A stretch of 64,000 nucleotides of DNA from Bacillus sp. S3 (GCF_005154805.1 NZ_CP039727.1:3345501-3409500), one strand, 5' to 3'. Positions 8,621 through 17,968 are shown, counted from the stretch's first letter. Notes: generated by a model from the sequence alone, not told the origin. Translations and numbers: made by a program.

Positions 8621-10246
8621 CTAGATGCCCTCCTTATCCGCATGTTCCCTTTGAAGCTGATCTTCTGGAATATCAAGCTTTGTATCATGAAGTATCGTAT
8701 TAAGTTCCTGTTTTAATCCGTACCAGTTTTTATTTGTATGGGCAGCAACCCAAACTTGGCCGTTCTTCTTTTGCACCCAAATTCTCCGATGGTTCCAATA
8801 AGCACCTTGAATGACACCAATCATAAAAATGATGCCTCCTAAAATGAACGCCCATAAGGATGAGTCTTTACGAACAGTGAAACCTGAAACATTTTTCGTA
8901 TCTATCCCTTTAAATGCCATTTTATACGTATTATCACCGAACGGCTCAATCGTTTGCTTAATGGCAACAAAACTCGTTTCAGGTTTTGCAGTATCAGGTG
9001 AAGTCATCTCAAAAACAAAGGCAGGATTATTGGGTGTACGCGATTTCGTAGAAGGTTCCCCATTCTTGTCAAATTCAAAGTCCGGAAAATAATTTAATAT
9101 CCTGACAGAATAGCCATTCCCCAAATCATATTTAGCCTTTGGATCTTCCAGGGAAATTTGAACCTCACCAAATGTCTGATTTGTATCTTTATTTGTTAGC
9201 AAAAAAGTCATCGCCTTGAGCTCACTTCTATATGAGGATTGGAAAACGGAGTAACCATCAAAGGACAACGGATGATTCACTCGAATCTTATATTCCTTAA
9301 TCTTTTCTAATTTAGGCTCCTCACCCGGAAGGTTTTCACTAACACGTTCGAATAAAACAACGTTCGATTGATAATTCTTAACAACATCACCAGCTTGCTC
9401 AAGCGCTTTTTCGAACGTTTTATCTTCATTTTTATCATAGTGCTGCAGAATAAATTGGTTGTTCTTAATGTAGAAGCGTTCACCTGTTTCCGGTACGACA
9501 GAAGTTTCACCTTCTTTTACCCATAAGTTCTCATTCACATAAAAACCAGGGATAAACCGAAGCATTCCGCCAAATAAGAAGATAATTAGGCCCACATGGT
9601 TTACATAGGGACCCCAGCGGGAAAATCGGCCTTTTTCAGCTAATAAATCACCATTTTCTTCGCGAACGTGATATCGTTTTTCCTTTAGGTTCTTTTTGAT
9701 GGTGAGAAAATCTTTTTCATCGACGGTCTCATTCACACCAAATACCCTTTGACGCTTTAAAAACCCTTCATGTCTAGTGACTCTTTGTGCCTTTAATGCC
9801 TTATATAACGGAACAACCCTGTCAAGACTGCAAATAACAAGGGAAATACCGATCATGGCAATTAATAATAAATACCACCATGAGCCGAATAAATCATGAA
9901 ATCCTAACTGATAATATAAGTTGCCAAACCAGCCATATTCTTGTTCATAGTACACATCCGCCGGCAAGTTTATATACATTTCCTGCGGCAGAATGGTTCC
10001 TACTATGGAGGCAAGCAATGTAATGATAATCAGCCAAACACCTACCTTTACCGACGAAAAAAAATTCCATATTTTATCAATAAAGGTTTTGCTATACGTT
10101 TGTGAGCGCCTGGCACTTCCCTCATACCGCATATCAAGAAGTTCTTTATTATTTCGATCCTGTTCATCCAGCACTTTACCACAGGCTTCGCATAACACGG
10201 TTCCATGCGGATTTACATGCCCGCATTCACATTTTACATCTTTCAT
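8621..10246 (-). CDS. resB: Cytochrome c biogenesis protein ResB
   Basis: A 541-residue ResB-family protein. The cytoplasmic N-terminus starts with a zinc-ribbon-like CxC-x(15)-CxxC (residues about 6-22: CECGHVN...CEAC). Transmembrane helices follow at about 75-95, 125-145 and 210-235, then a large extracytoplasmic domain (about 240-460) and a final helix near 468-485. The family partners with ResC in system II cytochrome c assembly. The zinc-ribbon start also occurs in B. subtilis ResB. It is transcribed between resA and resC. Confidence 0.94.
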   Translation of the reverse strand: MKDVKCECGHVNPHGTVLCEACGKVLDEQDRNNKELLDMRYEGSARRSQTYSKTFIDKIWNFFSSVKVGVWLIIITLLASIVGTILPQEMYINLPADVYYEQEYGWFGNLYYQLGFHDLFGSWWYLLLIAMIGISLVICSLDRVVPLYKALKAQRVTRHEGFLKRQRVFGVNETVDEKDFLTIKKNLKEKRYHVREENGDLLAEKGRFSRWGPYVNHVGLIIFLFGGMLRFIPGFYVNENLWVKEGETSVVPETGERFYIKNNQFILQHYDKNEDKTFEKALEQAGDVVKNYQSNVVLFERVSENLPGEEPKLEKIKEYKIRVNHPLSFDGYSVFQSSYRSELKAMTFLLTNKDTNQTFGEVQISLEDPKAKYDLGNGYSVRILNYFPDFEFDKNGEPSTKSRTPNNPAFVFEMTSPDTAKPETSFVAIKQTIEPFGDNTYKMAFKGIDTKNVSGFTVRKDSSLWAFILGGIIFMIGVIQGAYWNHRRIWVQKKNGQVWVAAHTNKNWYGLKQELNTILHDTKLDIPEDQLQREHADKEGI

Positions 10247-10269
10247 TGTAAAAAACTCCCTACAATCCC

Positions 10270-10794
10270 TTATGGTTTTATTTTCTCCATAAACTCCTTA
10301 ACCTTATATTCCGTGAGTTCGCCGGTATAATATTCTACCACCTTGCCGTCTTTATCAATTAAAAATGTTGCAGGCAGAAGATCTACACCATAAACATTCA
10401 TCACTTCTTTATCCTTGTCAATCATGATCGGGAAATCCAGCTTGAGACGTTCAGCAAATTGATTAACCGCAAGTTCAGTATCCTGTATATCGACAGACAC
10501 GACTTGTACACCTTGATCCGTATACTGATGATATTGATTATTGATATAAGGCATTTCTTTCTTACAAGGGGGGCACCAAGTTCCCCAGAAGTTTAAAAAC
10601 ACTCCTTGCCCGCGATAATCAGAAAGGCGGTGTTTATTTCCTTGCATATCGACCAAGGCAAAGTCAGGAGCCGCATCCCCCACCGCAACCTTTTGTTTGT
10701 TATCTTTTGTAAGATTAGAATAAAGAGAATAACCAACCGCAGCAGCTAAAATAAGTAAAATAATAGTCCTTATGACAAGTCGCCGTTTCTTCAT
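10270..10794 (-). CDS. resA: Extracytoplasmic thiol-disulfide oxidoreductase ResA
   Basis: A 174-residue thioredoxin-fold protein with an N-terminal membrane anchor (about 7-24) and a redox active site WCPPC (Cys74 and Cys77 counted from the ATG at 10794). ResA reduces the haem-binding CxxCH cysteines of apocytochrome c before haem attachment. The start at 10794 is fixed by GGGAGG 7 nt upstream; an in-frame start at 10818 adds an unlikely leader. It is the first gene of resABC. B. subtilis ResA has CEPC at this site, so the CPPC here is a small difference that may alter redox potential. Confidence 0.92.
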   Translation of the reverse strand: MKKRRLVIRTIILLILAAAVGYSLYSNLTKDNKQKVAVGDAAPDFALVDMQGNKHRLSDYRGQGVFLNFWGTWCPPCKKEMPYINNQYHQYTDQGVQVVSVDIQDTELAVNQFAERLKLDFPIMIDKDKEVMNVYGVDLLPATFLIDKDGKVVEYYTGELTEYKVKEFMEKIKP

Positions 10795-10892
10795 AAAAAA
10801 ACCTCCCGTACATAACACGACACAGTTCGTCTTAAATTATAGCATTTTCCAATACTTACATAGTGTTAAGGTAAGTAGCAATTGTGACGATT

Positions 10893-11630
10893 TTATGAAT
10901 TTTTCTTTGGTTTATCCATAGCAAGAGCTCTCAGCTGCTTTACTTCGTGTGGAGTCAATTCTCTTGCCTCACCGGTTTTTAACCCATTTAATGTTAAGAA
11001 ACCATATCGTTCACGCTTTAATTTCAGAACCTCATTTCCGATCGCTTCGAACATCCTTCTCACTTGCCTGTTTCGGCCCTCATGAATGGCAATTTCAACA
11101 ATCGCTGTTTGCTTCTTTTTATCTACCGATAGCAATTTGACCTTCGCAGGGGCTGTCTTTCCATCCTCAAGACGGATTCCTTTTTCCAATTTTCTCAAGT
11201 CTTCCTTTAAAGGAATTCCTTTTGTTTTCGCGACATACACTTTGTCGATTTCATTTTTTGGGTGCATCAATAAATTAGCAAACTCGCCGTCATTTGTTAT
11301 TAGCAGCAATCCTGATGTATCATAATCAAGACGGCCGACCGGGAAAATTCTTTCCTTAAACTGCGAAAAAAAATCAGTGACAACCTTCCTGCCTTTGTCA
11401 TCGCTGACACTTGATATAACTCCTCTCGGCTTATATAAAAGGAAATAAACGGGTTCCTCTTTCTCAATTTGGATTTCATTTACCTCTACCTTATCTGATG
11501 GGGAGACCTTTATACCCAGTTCAGTAACAACTTTGCCATTCACTTTTACTCTGCCTTCTTTAATCAACTCTTCGGATTTTCTCCTTGAAGCAATACCCGC
11601 CCGGGCTATTACCTTTTGTAATCTTTCCAT
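10893..11630 (-). CDS. rluB: 23S rRNA pseudouridine synthase RluB
   Basis: A 245-residue RsuA/RluB-family enzyme. An S4 RNA-binding domain (about 1-60, MERLQKVIARAGIASRRKSE) precedes the catalytic domain with the active-site motif GRLDYDTSGLLLITNDG at about residue 100, whose Asp is the nucleophile. It isomerises a uridine in helix 89 of 23S rRNA. It lies between resA and spmB in the same orientation, as in B. subtilis. Confidence 0.93.
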   Translation of the reverse strand: MERLQKVIARAGIASRRKSEELIKEGRVKVNGKVVTELGIKVSPSDKVEVNEIQIEKEEPVYFLLYKPRGVISSVSDDKGRKVVTDFFSQFKERIFPVGRLDYDTSGLLLITNDGEFANLLMHPKNEIDKVYVAKTKGIPLKEDLRKLEKGIRLEDGKTAPAKVKLLSVDKKKQTAIVEIAIHEGRNRQVRRMFEAIGNEVLKLKRERYGFLTLNGLKTGEARELTPHEVKQLRALAMDKPKKNS

Positions 11631-11784
11631 TTTTTCACCTCAAAATTTTCCGGATATATTGAAAACCTGACCTTAATAGAAATATTTCCTATTTAGTAAG
11701 GGAGCATTTCATTATTCTATCCTCATGAATTATGACACAATTTCTCCACTTTTCAAAGTAACGGCTATTATTTTATTGAAAAAA

Positions 11785-11813
11785 TAAAAAAGTATGTTCC
11801 TAATGGAACATAC
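11785..11813 (-). terminator. dacB-spmA-spmB operon terminator
   Basis: A perfect 9-bp stem GTATGTTCC/GGAACATAC with a 4-nt loop is followed by TTTTTTATTTTTT on the minus strand. Confidence 0.88.
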
Positions 11814-11825
11814 CCTAGCTTTAAA

Positions 11826-12362
11826 CTATTTAGTGCCAAAAATAAAACCAACTATGATAATAGAAACGATAATTCCTACCACATCCGCAAGGAGTCCTAC
11901 TTTTAGGGCATCACCCATTTTTTTAATCCCAACTGCACCGAAATAAACGGTTAATACATAAAACGTGGTATCGGTACTTCCTTGCAAGACAGATGCAAGC
12001 CGACCAATGAAAGAATCAGGACCGTAAACGGCAATTAAATCACTGGTCATTCCCAGCGCAGCTGTTCCCGAGATTGGCCTAATAATAAGCAAGGGAACAA
12101 TTTCTGCTGGTATTCCCATCGTCGTCATCAAAGGCCTAATCCAATTCATCAAGGCATCTAATGCACCGGACGCACGAAAGATTGAGATGGCAACTAGCAT
12201 TCCGACCAGGAAGGGAATGATAGAAACAGCTATTTTTATTCCTTCTTTTCCCCCTTCAACAAAGCTTTCATACGTTGGCACCCGCTTAAATGTGCCATAT
12301 AAAAGAATAAACCCAATTAGCAAAGGAATAAAAGTCAGTGAAATAGTTGAGATTAACCCCAT
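11826..12362 (-). CDS. spmB: Spore maturation protein B
   Basis: A 178-residue membrane protein with several hydrophobic helices and the nucleoside-recognition (Gate) domain shared with SpmA. The start at ATG 12362 (MGLISTISLTF) gives exactly the usual length of the family and has AAGGATGATG upstream; the longer frame starting at 12410 would overlap spmA. SpmA and SpmB are needed for normal spore-core dehydration and heat resistance. The gene is the last of dacB-spmA-spmB, with 7 nt between spmA and spmB. Confidence 0.92.
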   Translation of the reverse strand: MGLISTISLTFIPLLIGFILLYGTFKRVPTYESFVEGGKEGIKIAVSIIPFLVGMLVAISIFRASGALDALMNWIRPLMTTMGIPAEIVPLLIIRPISGTAALGMTSDLIAVYGPDSFIGRLASVLQGSTDTTFYVLTVYFGAVGIKKMGDALKVGLLADVVGIIVSIIIVGFIFGTK

Positions 12363-12369
12363 AACTTCA

Positions 12370-12963
12370 TCATCCTTTTCTACTTCTGCGATAATAGAAA
12401 TAACGGTCAATCAGCACTGCCCCTATTGCTGAAAGGATCGTTGCAATGATAGTAGGCACTACGATTTCTGTTGGTGATGCAGAATGATAGTTCATCCTTA
12501 TAGCAATAACCGTAGTGGGAATAATTGTAATACTTGCAGTATTGATGGCTAAAAAGGTAACCATAGATCTGCTTGCTTCATTTCTCCCTCCATTTAATTT
12601 CTTTAGTTCCTCCATCGCCTTGATTCCCAGGGGGGTTGCAGCATTTCCTAAACCAAACATATTCGAAATCATATTAGATAGGATGTAGCCCATCGCCGGA
12701 TGTTTATGGGGAACTTCAGGAAATAAGATTTTTACCAGTGGACGAAATAACTTTGACAGTTTTTCGAGGAGCCCGGACTCTTCGGCAATCCGCATCATTC
12801 CAAGCCAGAAAACAAGAACACTAATGAGACCGATACAGAGTGTGACCGCTTCTTTAGCACCATCGAAAACTGCCTTATTTACTTCTCCTATTGTCCCGTT
12901 AAACAGCGCAAATACAAATCCAATGATCATCATACCTACCCAAATGTAATTAACCATTGCCAT
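12370..12963 (-). CDS. spmA: Spore maturation protein A
   Basis: A 197-residue polytopic membrane protein beginning MAMVNYIWVGMMIIGFVFAL, with the Gate domain (about 45-150) and the conserved SNMFGLGNAATPLGIKAMEE segment. It acts with SpmB in spore-core dehydration. The start codon overlaps the 3' end of dacB by 14 nt, and spmB begins 7 nt after its stop, so the three genes are translationally coupled. Confidence 0.93.
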   Translation of the reverse strand: MAMVNYIWVGMMIIGFVFALFNGTIGEVNKAVFDGAKEAVTLCIGLISVLVFWLGMMRIAEESGLLEKLSKLFRPLVKILFPEVPHKHPAMGYILSNMISNMFGLGNAATPLGIKAMEELKKLNGGRNEASRSMVTFLAINTASITIIPTTVIAIRMNYHSASPTEIVVPTIIATILSAIGAVLIDRYFYYRRSRKG

Positions 12964-14095
12964 TCACACCGACAATCGAAAGAAAAATTTCCTTTACAAA
13001 ATCAAACAGACTCTTTTTCTTTTTTTCTTGAACTTTTTGGAAATAAATAGGTTCCTCCTGAACAACTTTTCCATCCAAATATACAGCTGCTTTTCCAACT
13101 ATTTCTTCATTTTTCGAAACGATCCATTTTTTCTTAGATTTATTTAATTTCAATTTAACAGAAAACAAATTCATTTCATTATTAGTGGCGGGGTAAACAA
13201 TTGATTTTTTTACATACAAAACACCTTTATAATATTTGGTGTTTGCTGCATCGATTTTCCCCTTTGCAACCACTTCCGCCATATCATATTCTTTAAACCC
13301 GCCTTCATACATAGATATATGGTCATTCCAATCATCCGGGCCGTTTAAAGTTACAGCAATTAAATTCATATCCCCTTTTGTGGCTGTCGTGACAAGCGTT
13401 CGTTTTGCACGTTTTGTATAGCCGGTCTTTCCGCCAGTAGTATACTTATATTTTGTTAGGAGGCGATTTTTGTTTTTCCATACCCTGTCCCAATTTTCTG
13501 TTGGATTCGGTGCTTTATATACCTTTGTCCCTGAGATTTTTTGAAAGGTTTTGTCTTTCATTGCATAGCGCATGAGGATGGCCATATCATATGCCGTAGA
13601 ATAATGATTTTCATGATCATCAAGTCCATGTGGATTGGAGAAATGGGTATTATACATCCCAATTTCCTTAGCCTTTTGATTCATTAAATAGACAAAGCCA
13701 TCTAAGCTTCCTCCCACCTTCTCGGCAATGGCCACAGCAGTATCATTACCAGACCGCAGCATTAAACCATAGACAAGATCGTTAAGCTTAATTTCTTCGC
13801 CAGGTTTTAAATAAACCGACGACCCTTCGGCACGAGTCGCTTGTTCGCTCACTTTAACTGTTTGATTCAATTTCCCCGATTCAATCGCAAGAATCGCTGT
13901 CATGATTTTAGTTATGCTAGCGATTCTTCTCTTTGTGTGTGCATCCTTCTCAAAGAGAACTCGTCCAGTTTTCTGCTCTATTAGCACAGCGCTTGCTGCA
14001 CTTACCCCAGGAGAAGCATCAACCTTTTGAGGAATGTTAACCATAAATAGTGAGACCACGAGGGAAATTGTTAACAGTTTTGATTTCATTCTCAT
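12950..14095 (-). CDS. dacB: Sporulation D-alanyl-D-alanine carboxypeptidase DacB (PBP5*)
   Basis: A 381-residue exported penicillin-binding protein. A signal peptide at about 1-27 (ends VDAS) precedes the S11 peptidase domain, with SITK at 60-63 (nucleophile Ser60), SGN at about 117 and KTG at about 222. A C-terminal beta-rich domain and an amphipathic tail (SLFDFVKEIFLSIVG) for membrane attachment follow. It trims peptide side chains of spore cortex to control cross-linking. It heads dacB-spmA-spmB, and a sigma-E-like promoter lies about 57-84 nt upstream. Confidence 0.94.
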   Translation of the reverse strand: MRMKSKLLTISLVVSLFMVNIPQKVDASPGVSAASAVLIEQKTGRVLFEKDAHTKRRIASITKIMTAILAIESGKLNQTVKVSEQATRAEGSSVYLKPGEEIKLNDLVYGLMLRSGNDTAVAIAEKVGGSLDGFVYLMNQKAKEIGMYNTHFSNPHGLDDHENHYSTAYDMAILMRYAMKDKTFQKISGTKVYKAPNPTENWDRVWKNKNRLLTKYKYTTGGKTGYTKRAKRTLVTTATKGDMNLIAVTLNGPDDWNDHISMYEGGFKEYDMAEVVAKGKIDAANTKYYKGVLYVKKSIVYPATNNEMNLFSVKLKLNKSKKKWIVSKNEEIVGKAAVYLDGKVVQEEPIYFQKVQEKKKKSLFDFVKEIFLSIVGVNGNG

Positions 14096-14151
14096 CCGAT
14101 CAACCTCGTCTCCTTCTTAGCAATCTATCTTATTTAGCCTTGTACAATTCA

Positions 14152-14179
14152 ATTTTATGCAAGACAAGGACTGTTATGA
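14152..14179 (-). promoter_or_regulatory. Putative sigma-E promoter of dacB
   Basis: On the minus strand TCATAAC and CATAAAAT are separated by 13 nt. The -10 has one mismatch to the CATACANT consensus. In B. subtilis dacB is transcribed by sigma-E in the mother cell. Confidence 0.4.
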
Positions 14180-14194
14180 CAATTTCATAGATAA

Positions 14195-14226
14195 AAAAGA
14201 AAGCATTCGATAAGGGGTCGAATGCT
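14195..14226 (-). terminator. Terminator after the superoxide dismutase gene
   Basis: The 9-bp stem AGCATTCGA/TCGAATGCT with a T-rich minus-strand tail (TTCTTTTTTATC) lies 23 nt past the stop codon. Confidence 0.8.
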
Positions 14227-14248
14227 AAATTCATTGCTTTTTTCTGGA

Positions 14249-15148
14249 TCAAAAGGCGGGCCACTTAATATCTGCCGCTTTTTCAAACCGAATTTCTACC
14301 TCATGCCAGTTCACGATATTCCACCAATTGTCTACATATTCTGCCCTGTTATTCTTATATTGCAGATAATAAGCATGCTCCCAAACATCGAGAACGAGGA
14401 GAGGAATTGTATCCCATTGCGTTAACAACATATGCCGCTCAGTTTGCAGTACTTCTAAATGTCTCGCTCTCGGTGACCAAACCAAAATGGCCCATCCGCC
14501 ACCCTCTACTTGCTTGGCAGCTTCTGAAAACTGTTTTTTAAAGGCCTCAACACTTCCAAAATATCGTTGTACTTCTTCATTTAACAATCCTTGTGGATTT
14601 CCTCCGCCATTGGGGCTCATAACCCGCCAAAAAATTGTATGAAGATAATGACCCGATCCATGAAAGGCAAGTTCTCTAGACCAATGTTTTATCAATGAAA
14701 AATCATTGGTTTCCCTTGCCTTTTTTAAATGGAGTTCCGCCCGATTTAATCCATCAACATATGATCGGTGGTGCTTGTCGTGATGCAATTTCATGATTTC
14801 CTCTGATATATATGGCTCTAAACCATTATAGGGGTATGGCAGATCTGGAAGGGTATGCCCGCCAGGAGGGAGAGCTTTTTCTATAATCCAAATATTCCCA
14901 ACCTCTTGCTTCCTTCGAAAGTAATGCTCCAATTGCTCATGGATGTTCTCGGCTTTCGCTTGCAAACTAAGCAATTCTTCTGATGATAACTCCCGGTTCG
15001 TACCTTCAATTAATTCGGTAAATTCATCAAGTTTTTCCCATAATTCAGAGTCGTGGCCAACCTTCTCTGATTGTAGAAATTGCTTCATTTGTTCATTCCA
15101 ATCAAATAGTTCATTTACATATTGGCTGAAACGATCCATTCTGCTCAC
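14249..15148 (-). CDS. sodF: Fe/Mn superoxide dismutase with N-terminal extension (SodF-like)
   Basis: A 299-residue protein. Residues about 1-95 are a charged, helical extension not present in ordinary SODs. The C-terminal 200 residues are a complete Fe/Mn-SOD: LHHDKHHRSYVDGLN with the first His ligand, the second His in HYLHTIFW, and Asp and His in DVWEHAYY. It should convert superoxide to peroxide and oxygen in the cytoplasm. The extended architecture resembles B. subtilis SodF (about 280 residues), though the locus differs. The gene has its own terminator and stands between dacB and ypuI. Confidence 0.88.
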   Translation of the reverse strand: MSRMDRFSQYVNELFDWNEQMKQFLQSEKVGHDSELWEKLDEFTELIEGTNRELSSEELLSLQAKAENIHEQLEHYFRRKQEVGNIWIIEKALPPGGHTLPDLPYPYNGLEPYISEEIMKLHHDKHHRSYVDGLNRAELHLKKARETNDFSLIKHWSRELAFHGSGHYLHTIFWRVMSPNGGGNPQGLLNEEVQRYFGSVEAFKKQFSEAAKQVEGGGWAILVWSPRARHLEVLQTERHMLLTQWDTIPLLVLDVWEHAYYLQYKNNRAEYVDNWWNIVNWHEVEIRFEKAADIKWPAF

Positions 15149-15220
15149 TCCATCTATTCAGTGTTTTGGTCATCAGGCATTCTTCCTAAAGGGTATGAGT
15201 TTTTTCAATGGTTAAGAACG

Positions 15221-15248
15221 AAAAAGACTGCCCATCTACTGGACAGTC
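15221..15248 (-). terminator. ypuI terminator
   Basis: The hairpin GACTGTCC...GGGCAGTC is followed by five T residues on the minus strand just beyond the stop codon at 15255. Confidence 0.7.
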
Positions 15249-15254
15249 ATCACT

Positions 15255-15743
15255 TTATTTCGTTTGTATCATCTTTGTTCGGTAATCTGTTTCATAGTAC
15301 TCCAGTTCTTCTCTAATTCTCTGAAAGTCTCCTTCTAAGCTCTGGATCAGTTGTACTATACTCTCCGAAACATTTCGATAAAATTTAATTGAGTTCCTTC
15401 CTGTATAGGCAGACCTGCTATCTTCAAACCATGCATCATTCTTCGGCGAGAAAAACTCTTCGATACATTGATGATAAATTTTATAAAGAGTTTTTTCTGC
15501 TGCCGCTTTTTGAAAAGGTTCGTTCAGCAAAATAATAGAGCAAGTTTCAAGACCTTCTCCACTAAATACAACTAATTTCCGTAAATTAGAAAAGACTAAT
15601 TTATTGTAATTACGATCCTCATCAGTTTCTATTGATAATTGCGAAATAGTTGATTCATTTAAAAAATCCTCAAGTGTTGCGATCGACTTCGTTAAAAATT
15701 CTTTCACATCATTTAGCTGCGTTTTAACCAACGTATTTCCCAT
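15255..15743 (-). CDS. ypuI: YpuI family protein (DUF3907)
   Basis: A 162-residue soluble, mostly helical protein beginning MGNTLVKTQLNDVKEFL, with AGGGGG as ribosome-binding site. No catalytic motif, signal peptide or membrane segment is visible. Its position downstream of scpB and near dacB matches ypuI in B. subtilis, and the length and helical character agree. The function is unknown; a sporulation-neighbourhood gene is all that context supports. Confidence 0.75.
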   Translation of the reverse strand: MGNTLVKTQLNDVKEFLTKSIATLEDFLNESTISQLSIETDEDRNYNKLVFSNLRKLVVFSGEGLETCSIILLNEPFQKAAAEKTLYKIYHQCIEEFFSPKNDAWFEDSRSAYTGRNSIKFYRNVSESIVQLIQSLEGDFQRIREELEYYETDYRTKMIQTK

Positions 15744-15775
15744 AATTACCCCCTAAATATATCCCCATGGATCGT

Positions 15776-16201
15776 TTATTGCGGCTGCAAGACAAACTCA
15801 AGTGGTGATCGAAGCTCATACCCTTTATTTTGTTTAACAGAAAGCAATATTTCAGGTAATTTTGTAAAATTAATATTTTGAAAATAAGCAGCAAATTCAT
15901 GCTTAGAATTAATATATAGACGTTTACGGCTGCGAAGACCAGGATTTTTCAACAGACAGACAAGTGCTGCTATTTCTTTAAAATACACTTCAAATCCTTC
16001 TTGGGTAATAACCGGGTCTTGCTGATACGGAGTAAACTCAGAGATAATTTGATCAAAATACCTCACATATAGAACGTGAAGGGTTTTTTCCTCTCCATCC
16101 TCAACGAACGTCACTTCACTTCTGTTAAAAAAGTCCTCTGAAGTATTTGACTTTTCTTTTTCTAATTCAAAACCTTTACACTCTTTAATTAGCAACTTCA
16201 T
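15776..16201 (-). CDS. Uncharacterised protein between scpB and ypuI
   Basis: An open frame of 141 residues from ATG 16201 (MKLLIKECKGFELEKEK), with AGGAG close upstream; an ATG at 16213 or a TTG at 16225 in frame are alternatives. The protein is soluble with mixed charge, has no signal peptide or membrane helix, and contains no motif I recognise. It lies 33 nt upstream of ypuI and 100 nt downstream of scpB on the same strand, so it probably shares their transcript. I do not recognise a counterpart at this position in B. subtilis. Confidence 0.7.
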   Translation of the reverse strand: MKLLIKECKGFELEKEKSNTSEDFFNRSEVTFVEDGEEKTLHVLYVRYFDQIISEFTPYQQDPVITQEGFEVYFKEIAALVCLLKNPGLRSRKRLYINSKHEFAAYFQNINFTKLPEILLSVKQNKGYELRSPLEFVLQPQ

Positions 16202-16300
16202 CCCGCTCCTCATCGAAATGCCCAATTCTTCTTGGATAACTGAATAACCATTATGAAAACGTATATTTATTTTAGCATAAAAACTTCCTGTGATTGTAGT

Positions 16301-16885
16301 TTAGGAATTAATTGTTTCTGTAAATTTCTCAAAAAACAGGTCTGCTTCTTCTTGGATAAATTCTTCCTCCACTTTTTCCGGAAGCTGTGGAAGCTCTTTG
16401 AGACTTTTTAAACCAAAATAATCAAGAAATTCCTTTGTTGTACCATATAGAAAAGCCCTTCCTGTCCCTTCAGCCCTGCCAACCTCCTTAATTAATATCT
16501 TTGATACAAGTGTATGCAGCGGCCTTTCCGTTTTCACACCGCGAATCTCCTCAATTTCAGCACGGGTAATGGGCTGTTTATAGGCAATAATGGCCAACGT
16601 CTCTAACGCTGCCTGAGACAGTGTAGATGTATGGGGAGAATCGACTAGCTTCTTTAAATAGACCGCATTTTCTTTCTTAGTTGCAAGTTGGTAGGTTCCA
16701 GCCAGTTGGACAACCATTATGCCTCTATTCGCTTCTTCATATTCCTTCCTTAAGTTCTCAATCAGTTCATTTACTCTAAGTTCATCTACTTCCAAAACCT
16801 CCGCTAGCTGCTTTAGCGAAAGGCCCTCATCACCGGCTGCAAATAATAGGCTTTCAAGTATGCTGCTCCAATTAATTATTTCCAA
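16301..16885 (-). CDS. scpB: Segregation and condensation protein B
   Basis: A 194-residue ScpB protein made of two winged-helix domains (about 8-85 and 90-165), including the conserved [28 protein letters not shown] region. ScpB dimers bind ScpA and the SMC ATPase to form the condensin-like complex that organises and separates chromosomes. The 5' end overlaps scpA by 14 nt, so translation is coupled. Confidence 0.96.
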   Translation of the reverse strand: MEIINWSSILESLLFAAGDEGLSLKQLAEVLEVDELRVNELIENLRKEYEEANRGIMVVQLAGTYQLATKKENAVYLKKLVDSPHTSTLSQAALETLAIIAYKQPITRAEIEEIRGVKTERPLHTLVSKILIKEVGRAEGTGRAFLYGTTKEFLDYFGLKSLKELPQLPEKVEEEFIQEEADLFFEKFTETINS

Positions 16886-17648
16886 CTGCTTCTGCCCCTT
16901 TCTTTACAGCTTCCACAAAGATGTCACCAAAGTTTCCGTTCTGTTCCACGTCGATCACGTTTCTCTTAATAAGTTCCAATATAGCCAGAAACGTTACAAC
17001 TATATGATCCTTAGCGGGATATGGAAATAATTCATTAAAGTTTTTTCTTCCTTTAAGCTGTTTTAATTCAACCATAATTTCTGTCATTCTTTTTTCTATC
17101 GATATTTCTTGACGGGCAATTTTTGTTGTCATTGGCCGCTGCAATTTCTTCCTTCGCAGAAGCTTCTGGAAGGCAGCAAGCATATCGTACAAAGAGACAT
17201 TTAATTCTGCTTTTTCCGGCTGTTTTTCTTTTGCAAAATCAGAAAGATCACTTGGCGGCTTGGTATACATAAGTCCTCGTTCTTCTTCCATTGTTTTCAG
17301 GTCATGTGCAGCCTCTTTATATTTTCGATACTCAATTAAGCGCTCAACAAGCTCTTCCCTCGGGTCTTCTTCGTACGTCAGTTCAGAATCAGCCTCATCG
17401 AATACCTCTTCATGCTTTGGTAAAAGCATCTTACTTTTAATTACGAGTAATGTAGCCGCCATTACTAAAAATTCACTGGCAACATCAAGTTGCAGTTCAT
17501 TCATCGTTTTAATATATAGGAAGTATTGCTCGGTAATTTCAGCAACTGGAATATCATAGATATCAATTTCGAGCCGATTAATTAAATGGAGAAGCAAATC
17601 TAACGGCCCTTCAAACGCATCAATCTTCACCTGATATGGCATGTTCAT
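16872..17648 (-). CDS. scpA: Segregation and condensation protein A
   Basis: A 258-residue kleisin. The N-terminal signature [20 protein letters not shown] binds the SMC neck, a charged middle region with long helices follows, and the C-terminal winged helix (about 190-250, including [14 protein letters not shown]) binds the SMC head. It overlaps scpB by 14 nt. The Shine-Dalgarno before ATG 17648 is weak (GGTGA), and an ATG two codons in is possible. Confidence 0.96.
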   Translation of the reverse strand: MNMPYQVKIDAFEGPLDLLLHLINRLEIDIYDIPVAEITEQYFLYIKTMNELQLDVASEFLVMAATLLVIKSKMLLPKHEEVFDEADSELTYEEDPREELVERLIEYRKYKEAAHDLKTMEEERGLMYTKPPSDLSDFAKEKQPEKAELNVSLYDMLAAFQKLLRRKKLQRPMTTKIARQEISIEKRMTEIMVELKQLKGRKNFNELFPYPAKDHIVVTFLAILELIKRNVIDVEQNGNFGDIFVEAVKKGAEAVGNN

Positions 17649-17837
17649 TCACCAAAATTCTTAAAAAATAAATTTTTGTACACCATGTATAGTATAGAGG
17701 ATTCCGAAGGGGTTATCCAATAGAAAAATCACCTATCATACTTTCTATTGAAAACAGGATGTTTGCCCATAACAATGGACAATACTCCTACATAAAATGA
17801 CAAGGAAACGAATAAAAAATATGTAGGAGGTTTTAAT

Positions 17838-17924
17838 ATGGATGGCGCATATGGCGGCGGCTTCGCCTTAATTGTTGTTTTATTCATTTTATTAATTATC
17901 GTTGGTGCTGCTTGGGTTTACTAA
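17838..17924 (+). CDS. YjcZ-family tiny sporulation membrane peptide
   Basis: A 28-residue peptide starting MDGAYGGGFALIVVLF and ending AAWVY, with one transmembrane helix preceded by a glycine- and aromatic-rich N-terminus. This is the hallmark of the YjcZ/YuaB-like small sporulation peptides that are numerous in Bacillus spores. A perfect TAGGAGG lies 7 nt upstream and an intrinsic terminator 19 nt downstream, which makes translation of so short a frame credible. The exact function of the family is unknown. Confidence 0.85.
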   Translation: MDGAYGGGFALIVVLFILLIIVGAAWVY

Positions 17925-17943
17925 GTAATAAGCGCAATATGAG

Positions 17944-17968
17944 GCCCGTCAATTTTGGCGGGCTTTTA
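17944..17968 (+). terminator. Terminator after the YjcZ-type peptide
   Basis: The stem GCCCGTC/GGCGGGC with a 6-nt loop is followed by TTTTAT. Confidence 0.8.
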
